64,000 bases of DNA, taken from positions 806,001 through 870,000 of the forward strand of contig NZ_CP014222.1 of the NCBI RefSeq assembly GCF_000969645.2, given 5' to 3'. Source of the stretch: Janthinobacterium sp. B9-8. GTDB taxonomy: Bacteria > Pseudomonadota > Gammaproteobacteria > Burkholderiales > Chitinibacteraceae. The position numbers were made by a program, and so were the translations under genes. Shown here piece by piece: positions 17,502 through 26,391 of this stretch. The stretch's first letter is position 1. Each line of letters opens with the position of its first letter. The notes beneath the pieces are model-generated. The model was not told where the DNA came from. It saw only the letters and a list, made by a program, of their open reading frames with translations, and ran no database searches.

Positions 17502-19772
17502 ATGATTACCTCTTCTCTAATGCGTCGAATCGGCCAACATTGGTTATGGTGGCTCGCCTATATCGCGATCAGCCTTGTGCTTTTGGCGCTGACCAGCTTT
17601 GTCTGGCTGGATTATCGTCAGGCCCGCAATGCTCAGGATACGGTGCTGTCACAGGATTTACTCTGGCAGGAGCAAGGGCTGCGCTTGCATTTACAGACAA
17701 ATCAGAATGCCATTGAAAACCTAGCATATGGCATTGCTGCAAATGCCTTGCGTGAAGAAGATTTCAGGGCCAGATCAGATAGCCTGTTACGCGCGTCTCC
17801 GGAAATGCTGTCGGTTGATTATGTTAATTCATCGGGCAACCGCGTATGGGGTTTGCCTGCTTATAGCTCGCGCCCGCAAAGCCTGGTGCCGCTGGATGAT
17901 CCTTTTTTGCTAGAGGTGCTCGATGGCGCGGCAACCTTAGGCTATGTCTTGTATTCCAATGTAATCATGGCGGGTGAGCCTAAAGTAGCGCAGGTTGTTT
18001 TGGTTGTGCCTATTTTCAAAGGTACGGTTTATCTGGGCTCGGTGCTGGCCGCTTACGCGCTACCCGCTATTTTGCAGCAGCGGGTGCCTTGGTGGATGGT
18101 GCAGCGTTATGATTTATCCCTGCTGGATGGTAAGGGCAATGTGCTGGCACCGCATGATGCCATGCAAAACCCTAGTGGGATCAGCAGGTCGGTTGGGTTC
18201 GAGCCACTCGGGCATGGTCTTAAGCTACGCGCCAGTGTGCGGCATGAAAAAACATCGGTCACTCAGCTCTGGCTGCTGGGCGTGGTGTTTGTTTTACTAG
18301 TGGCTTTGCTATGGGCTTTAAGCTTGCTGAGAAAGCGTATGCAGCAGCGTCAACATGCAGAAGGCGCGTTACGGGATGAAATGCGCTTTCGCGCCGCAAT
18401 GGAGGATTCACTGACCACTGGTTTGCTGGCGATCAATACATCAGGCCATTTGATTTACGCTAATTTGGCTTTTTGCAGCATGGTGGGCAGAACACAGGCC
18501 GAATTGCTGGGTAAATCCTCTCCTATGCCTTATTGGGCCCCTGAGGAGCTGAGTGTCTGTGCCGCAGCCTGGAATTCGCTGCTGTCAGGAGAATGCCCTG
18601 TGAGTGGTTTTGCGCTGCGCTTTATGCGCCGCGACGGTGAGCGTTTCGATGTGCGGCTTTATTCATCGCGCTTAGTCGATGGGCGTGGTGAGCATCGGGG
18701 CTGGATGGCGTCTTTATATGATGTGACCGAGCTTAAAAGCGAGCGTGAAGCATTAGCTGAATCGCGTAAGCAGCTGCTCACGGTATTAGAAGGCTTGGAT
18801 GCTGCTGTTTCTGTGTTTGATGTGGATAACGGTGTGGTGCGCTATCGCAATCGTCATCACAGCTATACTTTTCCCATGCTGGCCGATGGCGAGTGCTGTA
18901 TGTGGCCGCTCTTACCCTTGGGCGAGGCGACAGTTGAACGGCAGGACCCGATTAGCGGGCGTTGGTTTTTAGTACAGCGTCGCCGTATTCAGTGGGTGGA
19001 TGGGCATGTGGTTTGGTTAGAGATCGCAGCAGATATCACGGAAAGGCGGCAAAAGGCCGAAGAAGATCGTAGCCGCGAGGCAAAGCTGCAGCATACCGCC
19101 AGATTGGTGAGTATGGGCGAGCTGGCTTCCAGCCTTGCACACGAGCTGAATCAGCCACTGGCCGCGATTGCGGGCTATGCTGCAGCGGGCGAGGAGATTT
19201 TATCGCGCGATGAAAAAAGCTCGGTAAGGCATATTCTTTCCAAAATGGGCGAACAGGCCCGCCGCGCAGGGCAGATTATCAGCGGGATTCGCAATTTCTC
19301 ATCCCGCCGGGCATCGCGCAGCGAGCCCTGTGATTTTGCTGAGCTATTGGCTGTGCCGATGCAATTGCTCGAGCCTATGGCCAGAAAATATCAAAGCCGC
19401 ATTGTGCTGGATTTAGTGCAGCCACTGCCTAAAGTAATGGGGGATGGTGTCATGCTGGAGCAAGTGCTGTTTAACCTGATAAAAAATGGCATGGAAGCAA
19501 TGATTGATACCCCTGTTGAGCAAAGGGAAATCAAAGTAACGGCATATGAGAGCAAAGATTGTTTAGAAGTGTGTGTGGCCGATCGTGGCTCGGGGATTGA
19601 AAATCCTGCTTTATTGTTCCAATCTTTTTATACCAGTAAGCCCGAGGGGATGGGGATAGGTTTGAATATTTGTCGCTCTGTGATTGAACAGCATCAGGGG
19701 CATTTAAAAATTCAGGCCAATCCTGAAGGCGGCAGCTGTTTTGTTTTTCGCCTCCCAATTGTTTTATCTTAA
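17502..19772 (+). CDS. membrane PAS-domain sensor histidine kinase
   Basis: Sensor kinase of about 756 residues. It has an N-terminal membrane segment ('WWLAYIAISLVLLALTSFVWL'), a periplasmic sensing part of about 220 residues, a second membrane segment ('LLGVVFVLLVALLWALSLL', near 265), one clear PAS domain ('AAMEDSLTTGLLAINTSGHL') and probably a second, a HisKA phosphoacceptor ('SSLAHELNQPLAAI', His547), and an ATPase domain ('NLIKNGMEAM', 'DRGSGI', 'GMGIGLNICRSVIEQHQG'). The layout is of the FixL/DctB type. A GTG start at 17472 is possible; I chose ATG 17502. It is followed by a FixJ-type regulator and then a sugar ABC transporter, so it may sense a sugar or its products in the periplasm. 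Confidence 0.92.
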   Translation: MITSSLMRRIGQHWLWWLAYIAISLVLLALTSFVWLDYRQARNAQDTVLSQDLLWQEQGLRLHLQTNQNAIENLAYGIAANALREEDFRARSDSLLRASPEMLSVDYVNSSGNRVWGLPAYSSRPQSLVPLDDPFLLEVLDGAATLGYVLYSNVIMAGEPKVAQVVLVVPIFKGTVYLGSVLAAYALPAILQQRVPWWMVQRYDLSLLDGKGNVLAPHDAMQNPSGISRSVGFEPLGHGLKLRASVRHEKTSVTQLWLLGVVFVLLVALLWALSLLRKRMQQRQHAEGALRDEMRFRAAMEDSLTTGLLAINTSGHLIYANLAFCSMVGRTQAELLGKSSPMPYWAPEELSVCAAAWNSLLSGECPVSGFALRFMRRDGERFDVRLYSSRLVDGRGEHRGWMASLYDVTELKSEREALAESRKQLLTVLEGLDAAVSVFDVDNGVVRYRNRHHSYTFPMLADGECCMWPLLPLGEATVERQDPISGRWFLVQRRRIQWVDGHVVWLEIAADITERRQKAEEDRSREAKLQHTARLVSMGELASSLAHELNQPLAAIAGYAAAGEEILSRDEKSSVRHILSKMGEQARRAGQIISGIRNFSSRRASRSEPCDFAELLAVPMQLLEPMARKYQSRIVLDLVQPLPKVMGDGVMLEQVLFNLIKNGMEAMIDTPVEQREIKVTAYESKDCLEVCVADRGSGIENPALLFQSFYTSKPEGMGIGLNICRSVIEQHQGHLKIQANPEGGSCFVFRLPIVLS

Positions 19773-19884
19773 ATAAGGATTTAGCCATTTAAAGCATACG
19801 GATGAAATCATTGCTGCTGTATTGGGAATGAATCACCGTGTTTTCTTTGGCCTCCTGAGTATTACTATCTTGAAAGGTAATTGT

Positions 19885-20493
19885 ATGCGCCCTATCGCTG
19901 TAATTGATGATGACTCCGCTGTTCGTGATGCCCTGCAAATTTTGTTTGAAGCGCATCAATGGCCGGTATTTGGCTTTGAATCGGCAGAACATTTTTTAAA
20001 AGAATCCGATGCCGCAGAGTATAGCTGCCTGATTATTGATGTTCGTATGACGGGCATGAGTGGTTTAGAGCTTTATGCTGAATTAAAAACATCTTTTTAT
20101 TTGCCGCCGGTTATTTTCTTAACGGGGCACGCCGATGTGCCAATGGCCGTTGCTGCAGTTAAAGATGGCGTGATGGATTTCTTAGAAAAACCATGCGATT
20201 ACGGCCTGCTGGTTTCCAGAATTGAAGCTTGCCTTGCCCGGGATGAAGAAGCGCGTAGCGCGTGGACAGCCCGCCAGTCCCTAGACGAGCGCTTGGAAAG
20301 TCTGACCCCGCGTGAGCGTGAAGTGCTGCGTGAATTACTCACTGGCCGCTTAAATAAGCAAATTGCGGATGAATTAGATATCAGTATTAAAACCGTAGAA
20401 GTGCACCGGGCACGTATTTACACCAAATTAAAAGTGCGCTCTGCCGGTGGTTTGGCTGCATCTTTGAAAGGAGTGCAAATCTCGGAAATTTAA
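19885..20493 (+). CDS. FixJ/NarL-type response regulator (receiver + LuxR HTH)
   Basis: Two-component regulator of 202 residues. The receiver domain has acidic residues at 8-10 ('VIDDDSAVRD'), phospho-acceptor Asp52 ('LIIDVRMTGMSG') and a Lys in 'DFLEKPCD'. The LuxR-type helix-turn-helix is at the end ('LTPREREVLRELLTGRLNKQIADELDISIKTVEVHRARI'). The frame is open further upstream, but ATG 19885 has the AAAGG ribosome site and the standard receiver N-terminus. It is surely the partner of the kinase just upstream. Its most likely target is the gts operon, whose promoter region carries a dyad (20537-20550). Confidence 0.93.
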   Translation: MRPIAVIDDDSAVRDALQILFEAHQWPVFGFESAEHFLKESDAAEYSCLIIDVRMTGMSGLELYAELKTSFYLPPVIFLTGHADVPMAVAAVKDGVMDFLEKPCDYGLLVSRIEACLARDEEARSAWTARQSLDERLESLTPREREVLRELLTGRLNKQIADELDISIKTVEVHRARIYTKLKVRSAGGLAASLKGVQISEI

Positions 20494-20536
20494 TTGAAAA
20501 GCCAATTCGTATTCCTTTGTTTGGTTGCTAGGGTAT

Positions 20537-20550
20537 TTACCTTAGGGTAA
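20537..20550. promoter_or_regulatory. Candidate operator dyad upstream of gtsA
   Basis: Inverted repeat TTACC-TTAG-GGTAA in the 161-bp gap between the response regulator and gtsA, about 105 bp before the gtsA start. It could be the binding site of the FixJ-type regulator encoded upstream. This is inference from position and symmetry only. Confidence 0.35.
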
Positions 20551-20654
20551 TGGCCCGATCGTGTTTTGCCTCATTTAAATGGCGATGTCATCAAACTAAA
20601 GTCATTGCAGCACGCTTAGTTGGCAATGTGCGTTCCCACACAAGGAATACGATC

Positions 20655-21899
20655 ATGCAGAAACTGAAGGTGAGTTTGTTGGCAGCTAGTTTTTCGATTG
20701 CGTTTTCTGTGCATGCTGCGGATGTTGAGGTATTACATTGGTGGACTTCTGGTGGAGAGGCAAAAGCGGCTGTAGAGCTTAAAAAAATGCTGGAAGCCAA
20801 AGGCCATAAGTGGAAAGATTTTGCCGTGGCAGGTGGGGCGGGCGATAACGCGATGACGGCGCTTAAAACCCGTGTGGTCTCTGGCCAACCCCCTGCTGCC
20901 GCTCAAATCAAAGGGCCATCTATTCAGGAGTGGGGTAATGAAGGTGTTTTGGCTTCTTTAGACGATGTGGCTAAAAAAGAAGGCTGGGACAAATTACTAC
21001 CCCCTGTTGTTGCCAATGTTATGAAATACAAAGGCAGCTATGTGGCGGCTCCTGTAAATGTGCATCGTGTCAATTGGCTATGGGTGAATCCTGATTTACT
21101 CAAAAAAGCCAATGCCAAAGTACCCACTACTTGGGATGAGTTTTTTATTACTGCGGCAGCTTTACAAAAAGCCGGAATTCAACCCTTGGCCTATGGTGGC
21201 CAGCCTTGGCAAGATGCCACGGTTTTTGAAGCAGTGGCCCTTGGTGTGGGCGGCAGCGATTTCTATAAAAAAGCGTTTATTCAGCTCGACCCTACCACGC
21301 TGAGCAGTGCCAATATGATTAAGGCGCTGACTACCTATAAAAAACTCAAACCTTACACAGATAAAAATGCACCGGGGCGCGAGTGGAACTTAGCCACATC
21401 GATGGTGATTAATGGCAAGGCCGCCATGCAAATCATGGGCGACTGGGCTAAGGGTGAATTCCTTGCGGCTGGCAAAGTGCCGGGTAAAGATTTCCTCTGT
21501 GTGGCAGCGCCTGGCACAGCAGCTGCTTACACCTTTAATATCGATAGTTTTGCCATGTTTAAACTGCCAAATAAAGACGCGGAAAAAGGGCAAAAAGACT
21601 TAGCAGTCACCTTGATGAGCCCTGCATTCCAAGAAATATTTAATCTGAATAAAGGTTCTATTCCAGTGCGGCAAGGCATGGATATGAGCAAGTTTGATGA
21701 TTGCGGCAAAAAATCAGCCGAAGATTTTAAAGCCACCTCGGCCAAAGGATCACTATTGCCATCATGGGCGCACGGAATGGCGATGCGCTCGGCCACCCAA
21801 GGTGCTGTGGCTGATGTGATCTCGCAATTCTGGAATGATGATTCAATGACTGCTCAGCAGGCGAGCGTGAAGCTGGCTGCAGCAGCAAAAGTTAAATAA
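20655..21899 (+). CDS. gtsA: sugar (probably glucose/mannose) ABC transporter substrate-binding protein
   Basis: Periplasmic binding protein of 414 residues with a Sec signal peptide cut after 'AFSVHA'. The segments 'VEVLHWWTSGGEAKAAVELKKML', 'QPPAAAQIKGPSIQEW', 'VNVHRVNWLWVNPDLLKKA' and 'YGGQPWQDATVFEAVALGVGG' are close to what I recall of Pseudomonas GtsA, the glucose-binding protein. ATG 20655 follows AAGGAA and starts a clean signal peptide; the longer open frame does not. It is the first gene of gtsABCD. Glucose is the likeliest ligand; mannose or another hexose remains possible. Confidence 0.9.
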   Translation: MQKLKVSLLAASFSIAFSVHAADVEVLHWWTSGGEAKAAVELKKMLEAKGHKWKDFAVAGGAGDNAMTALKTRVVSGQPPAAAQIKGPSIQEWGNEGVLASLDDVAKKEGWDKLLPPVVANVMKYKGSYVAAPVNVHRVNWLWVNPDLLKKANAKVPTTWDEFFITAAALQKAGIQPLAYGGQPWQDATVFEAVALGVGGSDFYKKAFIQLDPTTLSSANMIKALTTYKKLKPYTDKNAPGREWNLATSMVINGKAAMQIMGDWAKGEFLAAGKVPGKDFLCVAAPGTAAAYTFNIDSFAMFKLPNKDAEKGQKDLAVTLMSPAFQEIFNLNKGSIPVRQGMDMSKFDDCGKKSAEDFKATSAKGSLLPSWAHGMAMRSATQGAVADVISQFWNDDSMTAQQASVKLAAAAKVK

Positions 21900-21913
21900 A
21901 TGCAGTAATCAAC

Positions 21914-21939
21914 GGGGCTGGCAGCCAGCTGGCTTTTTT
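21914..21939 (+). terminator. Attenuator-like hairpin between gtsA and gtsB
   Basis: GC-rich self-complementary segment (AGCCAGCTGGCT at 21923-21934 with GGGGCTGGC before it) running into six T. Two more small hairpins follow before gtsB: CATAAGAA/TTCTTATG at 22002-22025 and CCCGC-tt-GCGGG at 22038-22049. Such structures often stabilise the binding-protein mRNA and lower permease expression. Confidence 0.55.
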
Positions 21940-22071
21940 GCTGTAGATCAATCTTAAAGCCGACAGATTGCCAGTGCCCCGTTTTACTTGCCAGCCTCTC
22001 TCATAAGAAGCGAATTTTTCTTATGCCTTGGTCTTTCCCGCTTGCGGGATGAAGAAGCTCTGGAGAAAATA

Positions 22072-22974
22072 ATGTCTACATCCGCTCAGGAAGCACAATA
22101 TGGCTTCGCGGAGCGCTGGCTGCCGCGCCTCGTATTAGCGCCATCCTTTTTACTTACGCTGTTTTTTTTATATGGTTTTATTCTTTGGAATGGGTATTTA
22201 TCATTTACCGTTTCAAGACTCATGCCTAATTTAGAATGGACAGGTTTGGCACAATATCAAATATTGTTTGAAAATGAGCGCTGGTGGGTAGCGGTAAAAA
22301 ATTTGTTTATTTTTGCAGGTTTATTTATTGGCAGCGGGATGGCGATTGGCATTGGGCTGGCTATTTTTTTAGATCAGAAAATCCGTGGCGAAGGCGTATT
22401 ACGCACAATTTATCTTTACCCGATGGCACTCTCTTTTGTGGTGACGGGTACGGCATGGAAATGGATGTTAAATCCCGGATTAGGTTTAGAAAAACTAATG
22501 CACGATTGGGGCTTTACGCAGTTTACTTTCGATTGGCTGGTTAATTCTGAAATGTCGATTTATACCGTGGTGATTGCTGGCGTATGGCAATCATCGGGAT
22601 TTGTCATGGCTTTGTTTCTAGCGGGTTTGCGCGGTGTTGATGATTCCATATTAAAGGCCGCGCAAATTGATGGTGCTTCTTTACCTAGAATATATTGGAA
22701 AATCATTCTTCCCGCATTAAGACCGGTGTTTTTTTCTACCCTGATGATTTTGTCGCATATCGCCATTAAGAGTTTTGATTTAGTGATGGCCTTAACGGGA
22801 GGAGGGCCAGGGTTTTCTTCTGATGTGCCTGCCACCTTTATGTACGCCATGGCATTTACGCGAGGGCAAATGGGCGTAGGGGCAGCTAGCTCAATGATGA
22901 TGCTGGCCACTGTTGCTGCGCTGGTAGTGCCTTATCTTTATTCGGAATTAAGGGGCAAGAAAAATGGCGAATAA
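22072..22974 (+). CDS. gtsB: sugar ABC transporter permease (MalF/UgpA type)
   Basis: Inner-membrane permease of 300 residues with six hydrophobic segments and the EAA loop ('ILKAAQIDGASLPRIYWKIILPALRPV', near residue 200) that docks onto the ATPase. ATG 22072 has a GGAGA ribosome site; the open frame extends 84 bp upstream without support. The stop codon overlaps the start of gtsC by 11 bp, so the two are translationally coupled. The 172-bp gap after gtsA contains several hairpins. Confidence 0.93.
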   Translation: MSTSAQEAQYGFAERWLPRLVLAPSFLLTLFFLYGFILWNGYLSFTVSRLMPNLEWTGLAQYQILFENERWWVAVKNLFIFAGLFIGSGMAIGIGLAIFLDQKIRGEGVLRTIYLYPMALSFVVTGTAWKWMLNPGLGLEKLMHDWGFTQFTFDWLVNSEMSIYTVVIAGVWQSSGFVMALFLAGLRGVDDSILKAAQIDGASLPRIYWKIILPALRPVFFSTLMILSHIAIKSFDLVMALTGGGPGFSSDVPATFMYAMAFTRGQMGVGAASSMMMLATVAALVVPYLYSELRGKKNGE

Positions 22975-23815
22975 AATGGGCCGAGCCCTGCTATATACCT
23001 TGCTGTGTTTGGCTGCTTTTTATTATCTATTGCCGCTGTATGTGATGTTTATTACCTCGGTTAAAGATTTGGATGAAATTAGGAGTGGCAATTTACTTTC
23101 ATTTCCTACTTCCATATCGTTCGATGCTTGGAGTAAAGCATGGTCATCTGCCTGTACAGGGGTAGAGTGCCATGGCTTATCTTCCTATTTTTTTAATTCA
23201 GTCAAAATGGTGATTCCTGGTGTATTAATCTCGACCACGCTGGGTGCGATTAATGGTTATGTATTGGCGAAATGGCGTTTTAAAGGGTCAGAAATCGTCT
23301 TTGCCATGATTTTATTTGGCGTGTTTATGCCCTTTCAAGTATTGCTCTTGCCTATGGCGCAAACATTGGGCTGGTTAGGAATTGCCAGTTCTACAACCGG
23401 TCTTGTATTTGTTCACGTAGTTTGCGGTCTGGCATCCACCACCTTATTTTTCAGAAACTATTATGTGGGTATTCCGGATGAGCTAATTAAAGCAGCAAGG
23501 CTGGATGGTGCAGGATTCTGGCGTATCTTTTTTAAGATTATTTTACCGATGTCGACGCCGATTATTATGGTGACGCTGATTTGGCAATTTACCAATATCT
23601 GGAATGATTTCTTATTTGGCGTGGTGTTTTCAGCCGGGGATAGCCAGCCGATTACGGTAGGGTTAAATAATCTGGCGAATACCTCAACATCAGTTAAAGA
23701 ATACAACGTCGATATGGCCGCAGCCATTATCGCGGCCTTGCCAACTATCTTGGTGTATGTGTTTGCCGGTAAATATTTTGTGCGTGGATTAACGGCAGGC
23801 GCGGTGAAGGGTTAA
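22964..23815 (+). CDS. gtsC: sugar ABC transporter permease (MalG/UgpE type)
   Basis: Second permease subunit, 283 residues, six hydrophobic segments. It has a typical N-terminus ('LLYTLLCLAAFYYLLPLYVMFITSVK') and an EAA loop ('ELIKAARLDGAGFWRIFFKIILPMSTP', near 170). Starts inside the end of gtsB. A small periplasmic insertion ('SACTGVECHGLSSYF') with two Cys is similar to what GtsC proteins show. A half copy of a family A repeat begins over its last two bases. Confidence 0.93.
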   Translation: MANKMGRALLYTLLCLAAFYYLLPLYVMFITSVKDLDEIRSGNLLSFPTSISFDAWSKAWSSACTGVECHGLSSYFFNSVKMVIPGVLISTTLGAINGYVLAKWRFKGSEIVFAMILFGVFMPFQVLLLPMAQTLGWLGIASSTTGLVFVHVVCGLASTTLFFRNYYVGIPDELIKAARLDGAGFWRIFFKIILPMSTPIIMVTLIWQFTNIWNDFLFGVVFSAGDSQPITVGLNNLANTSTSVKEYNVDMAAAIIAALPTILVYVFAGKYFVRGLTAGAVKG

Positions 23816-23856
23816 AAAACCTGTAGACACAGAGTTCAATGAGAACACAGAGAAAT
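23814..23856. repeat. Family A repeat, copy 3 (left half; right half degenerate)
   Basis: Begins AAAAAACCTGTAGACACAG, directly over the gtsC stop codon, and continues with gagaacacagag. It matches the left arm of copy 1. The expected mirror arm before gtsD (to about 23916) has decayed to 'tctattgtgttggatgtgttttttgg'. It sits inside the gts operon. Confidence 0.7.
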
Positions 23857-23947
23857 ACGTTTAGTCTTTTATAGAAAACGCTGTCGTTGATCTATTGTGT
23901 TGGATGTGTTTTTTGGTGATAAATGCTGAAATATTAAGGAATAAACA

Positions 23948-25039
23948 ATGGGCGCACTGGCAATTAAAAATATCATCAAAAGCTTTGGTGATACAGATAT
24001 CCTAAAAGGCATTGATATTGCCATTGAAGCAGGTGAATTTCTGATTTTGGTTGGGCCATCTGGCTGTGGTAAATCGACTTTAATGAATATTATTGCAGGT
24101 CTTGATGCGCCAACGAGTGGCGAGATTTATATCGGCGGGCGCAAGGTAAATGATGTGCCGCCTAAAGATCGAGATATCGCAATGGTGTTTCAAAGCTATG
24201 CGCTTTATCCCACCATGAGCGTTCGGCAAAATATTGCTTTTGGTTTGGAAACGCGTGGCGTGCCAAAAAAAGAGCAGGAAGAGATTATTGAACGCGTTTC
24301 TAAAATGCTGCAAATTACGCCCTTATTAAATAGAAAGCCGGCTGAATTATCCGGTGGGCAGCGCCAGCGTGTGGCAATGGGGCGAGCTTTAGCGCGTAAT
24401 CCAACTTTATTCCTATTTGATGAGCCGCTATCTAATTTAGATGCCAAATTGCGCGTTGAAATGCGTACTGAAATTAAGCAATTGCATCAACGTTTAAAAA
24501 CTACCATTGTTTATGTCACCCATGATCAAATTGAGGCGATGACGCTGGGGGACAAAATTGCGGTTATGAAAGACGGGATTATTCAGCAATTTGGTAGCCC
24601 GCAAGATATTTATGAAAAGCCCTCTAATTTATTTGTGGCTGGTTTTATAGGTTCGCCGTCAATGAACTTTATTCCCTGTCATTTGGCTGAGCAAGATGGG
24701 CTGCTTGGAGTGAGCTTGCAATCCGATGGTGAAATTCAGTTTTTAGCGGTGCAGCAGAGTGAGGCGCTTAAACAACGAGTGGGGCAGAAAGTGTTTTTGG
24801 GTATTCGGCCAGAGCAACTGGATGTGGCGGATGATGAACTGGGTGGCTTGGGCTGCCTTGTGCAACTGACCGAGCCCACTGGCCCTGATACCATGATCTT
24901 CACAGAAATAAATCACACTCCTGTTGTAGCGCGGATTCACCCAAGGGCGGCTAAAGGGCCGGGAGAAACACTGCGCTTATCTCTCGATATGACTAAGGTG
25001 GTCATGTTTGATCCGGAAAGCACCTTAAGAATTGAGTAA
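23948..25039 (+). CDS. gtsD: sugar ABC transporter ATP-binding protein (MalK/UgpC/MsmK family)
   Basis: ATPase that powers the Gts permease. At 363 residues it has Walker A 'GPSGCGKST' (36-44), the Q-loop in 'MVFQSYALYP', signature 'LSGGQRQRV' (near 135), Walker B 'LFLFDEPLS', and the H-loop in 'YVTHDQIEAM'. The C-terminal OB-like regulatory domain typical of MalK proteins follows ('FLGIRPEQLDV', near 285). ATG 23948 follows AAGGA. Separated from gtsC by a 130-bp gap with a family A half repeat, and ended by a terminator. Confidence 0.95.
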   Translation: MGALAIKNIIKSFGDTDILKGIDIAIEAGEFLILVGPSGCGKSTLMNIIAGLDAPTSGEIYIGGRKVNDVPPKDRDIAMVFQSYALYPTMSVRQNIAFGLETRGVPKKEQEEIIERVSKMLQITPLLNRKPAELSGGQRQRVAMGRALARNPTLFLFDEPLSNLDAKLRVEMRTEIKQLHQRLKTTIVYVTHDQIEAMTLGDKIAVMKDGIIQQFGSPQDIYEKPSNLFVAGFIGSPSMNFIPCHLAEQDGLLGVSLQSDGEIQFLAVQQSEALKQRVGQKVFLGIRPEQLDVADDELGGLGCLVQLTEPTGPDTMIFTEINHTPVVARIHPRAAKGPGETLRLSLDMTKVVMFDPESTLRIE

Positions 25040-25079
25040 TTATTTTGTTGTTCTAGTCATTATTTCCCCGTCTTTCCTT

Positions 25080-25113
25080 GCCCGCTTATCGTAAGATAGC
25101 GGGCTTGTTTTTG
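25080..25113 (+). terminator. Rho-independent terminator of the gts operon
   Basis: Stem GCCCGCTTATC / GATAGCGGGC (25080-25090 with 25095-25104, one bulged base), GTAA loop, then a T-rich run. It lies just before the SMR gene. Confidence 0.85.
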
Positions 25114-25127
25114 TAGGTTGTGGATTG

Positions 25128-25460
25128 ATGAATGCTTATTTTTTATTAGCGGTGGCTATTGTGGCCGAAGTGATCGCTACATCGGCTCTAAAAGCCACTG
25201 AAGGCTTCAGCCGTCTGATGCCCAGCATGGTCGTAGTTGTGGGCTATGGCGTGGCGTTCTGGATGCTTTCTTTGGTATTAAAAAGTATGCCGGTTGGTAT
25301 GGCTTATGCGATCTGGTCGGGTATGGGTATTGTGCTGGTGACCATCGTGGCGATGTTGTTTTACGGCCAGAAACCAGATTGGCCCGCTATTATCGGCTTG
25401 GGCCTGATTGTGAGCGGGGTGGTGGTGTTACAGCTGTTTTCTAAGATGTCGGCGCATTAG
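25128..25460 (+). CDS. small multidrug resistance (SMR) efflux protein, EmrE/SugE-like
   Basis: Membrane protein of 110 residues with four transmembrane helices and the essential Glu14 in helix 1 ('[17 protein letters not shown]'). It also has the SMR motifs '[15 protein letters not shown]' (helix 3) and '[16 protein letters not shown]' (helix 4). Members form antiparallel dimers that exchange protons for quaternary cations or guanidinium. The sequence is nearer to the EmrE/QacE branch than to Gdx. The frame opens at a TTG, but the ATG 25128 right behind it is the natural start. It sits 15 bp behind the gts terminator, so its promoter must overlap that region. Confidence 0.93.
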   Translation: MNAYFLLAVAIVAEVIATSALKATEGFSRLMPSMVVVVGYGVAFWMLSLVLKSMPVGMAYAIWSGMGIVLVTIVAMLFYGQKPDWPAIIGLGLIVSGVVVLQLFSKMSAH

Positions 25461-25675
25461 GTATGTGATAACAATGTAAGAGACCAAGTGCGAACTTTGG
25501 ATAAGACGCAGCTGATTAAAAAATGGGTGAAGTGAGTGTCGACACGTTGACCTCTACATTAGAAACGCTGCAAGAGGTTTTTGCGGAGTAGTGATGGTGG
25601 TTTTAATCGGAGGCCTTTACTCTGCCTACACAAAGCCCCCTAGTCAGACTGGCCAGCCGGAAAATAAGCGAGAAA

Positions 25676-26272
25676 TCAAACACTGCGTCGCTCAAGCATG
25701 GCTTGCGCCAGCGTGCCTGCATCGACGTGCTCTAGTTCGCCGCCTACCGGCATGCCCCGAGCGATGCGGCTAACTTTTAGGCCGCGGGCTCGCAGCATTT
25801 CGGCCAGATAATGCGCAGTGGCTTCGCCTTCGGTGGTGAAGTTGGTGGCTAAGATGACTTCTTCCACAATGCCGTCGCTGGCACGCTCCAAGAGCCTTTC
25901 TAAGGCGATATCTTTGGGGCCGATGCCGTCCAAAGGACTAAGCCTGCCCATCAAGACAAAATACAGACCATGAAAAGCCAGTGTTTGCTCCAACATCATC
26001 AGATCGGTCGGCATTTCCACCACGCAGAGTAGATTGTGCTGGCGTTTTTCATCGCTGCACACATCGCATAAATCCACTTCGGCAAAGGTATTGCACAGGC
26101 TGCAATGCTTGAGCTTGATCAGGGCGTTATTCAGCGCGGTGGCTAAATCGGCCGCGCCTTTTTGATCACGCTGCATCAAATGAAAGGCCATTCTTTGTGC
26201 GGATTTCGGGCCAATGCTGGGCAGGGTTTTGAGTGCGGCGATCAGTGCATGCAGGGATGGCGGTGTGGACAT
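25676..26272 (-). CDS. recR: recombination mediator protein RecR
   Basis: With RecO and RecF it loads RecA at gaps. At 198 residues it is full length: an N-terminal HhH ('[19 protein letters not shown]'), a C4 zinc finger ('[16 protein letters not shown]', near 57-72), and a TOPRIM domain ('[16 protein letters not shown]') with '[20 protein letters not shown]' near the end. The frame runs 57 bp further upstream through the terminator hairpin, so I start at ATG 26272. Third gene of the classic dnaX-ybaB-recR cluster, although a strong hairpin separates it from ybaB. Confidence 0.97.
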   Translation of the reverse strand: MSTPPSLHALIAALKTLPSIGPKSAQRMAFHLMQRDQKGAADLATALNNALIKLKHCSLCNTFAEVDLCDVCSDEKRQHNLLCVVEMPTDLMMLEQTLAFHGLYFVLMGRLSPLDGIGPKDIALERLLERASDGIVEEVILATNFTTEGEATAHYLAEMLRARGLKVSRIARGMPVGGELEHVDAGTLAQAMLERRSV

Positions 26273-26287
26273 GGGGTGCTCTGGCGT

Positions 26288-26313
26288 AAAAAAGGGGCAG
26301 ATTGCCCCTTTTT
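26288..26313. terminator. Bidirectional terminator/attenuator between ybaB and recR
   Basis: Perfect stem AAAAAGGGGCA / TGCCCCTTTTT with a 3-nt loop, symmetrical with A and T tails, so it can stop transcription in both directions. It lies 15 bp upstream of the recR start and would attenuate read-through from dnaX-ybaB. Confidence 0.85.
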
Positions 26314-26334
26314 GATAGGCTTGTATCAATCACT

Positions 26335-26371
26335 GTAGGGCGGGTAAAGCCGGTGGGTTTCACCCGCGTAG
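26335..26371. repeat. Family B palindrome, copy 1
   Basis: GTAGGGCGGGTAAAGCC, a short spacer, then ttCACCCGCGTAGA, between ybaB and the recR attenuator. The ends are of the GTAGGGCGGGT type that recur at 39879, 44441, 47455, 50083 and 54658. Confidence 0.65.
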
Positions 26372-26391
26372 ATTGACACAAGTCGTCTCAA

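Noticed and set aside
25461..25675. Small genes between the SMR gene and recR (a 22-codon ATG frame at about 25523 and a coding-like stretch ending near 25530)
   Set aside because: Too short, no ribosome site and no family; treated as possible debris only.
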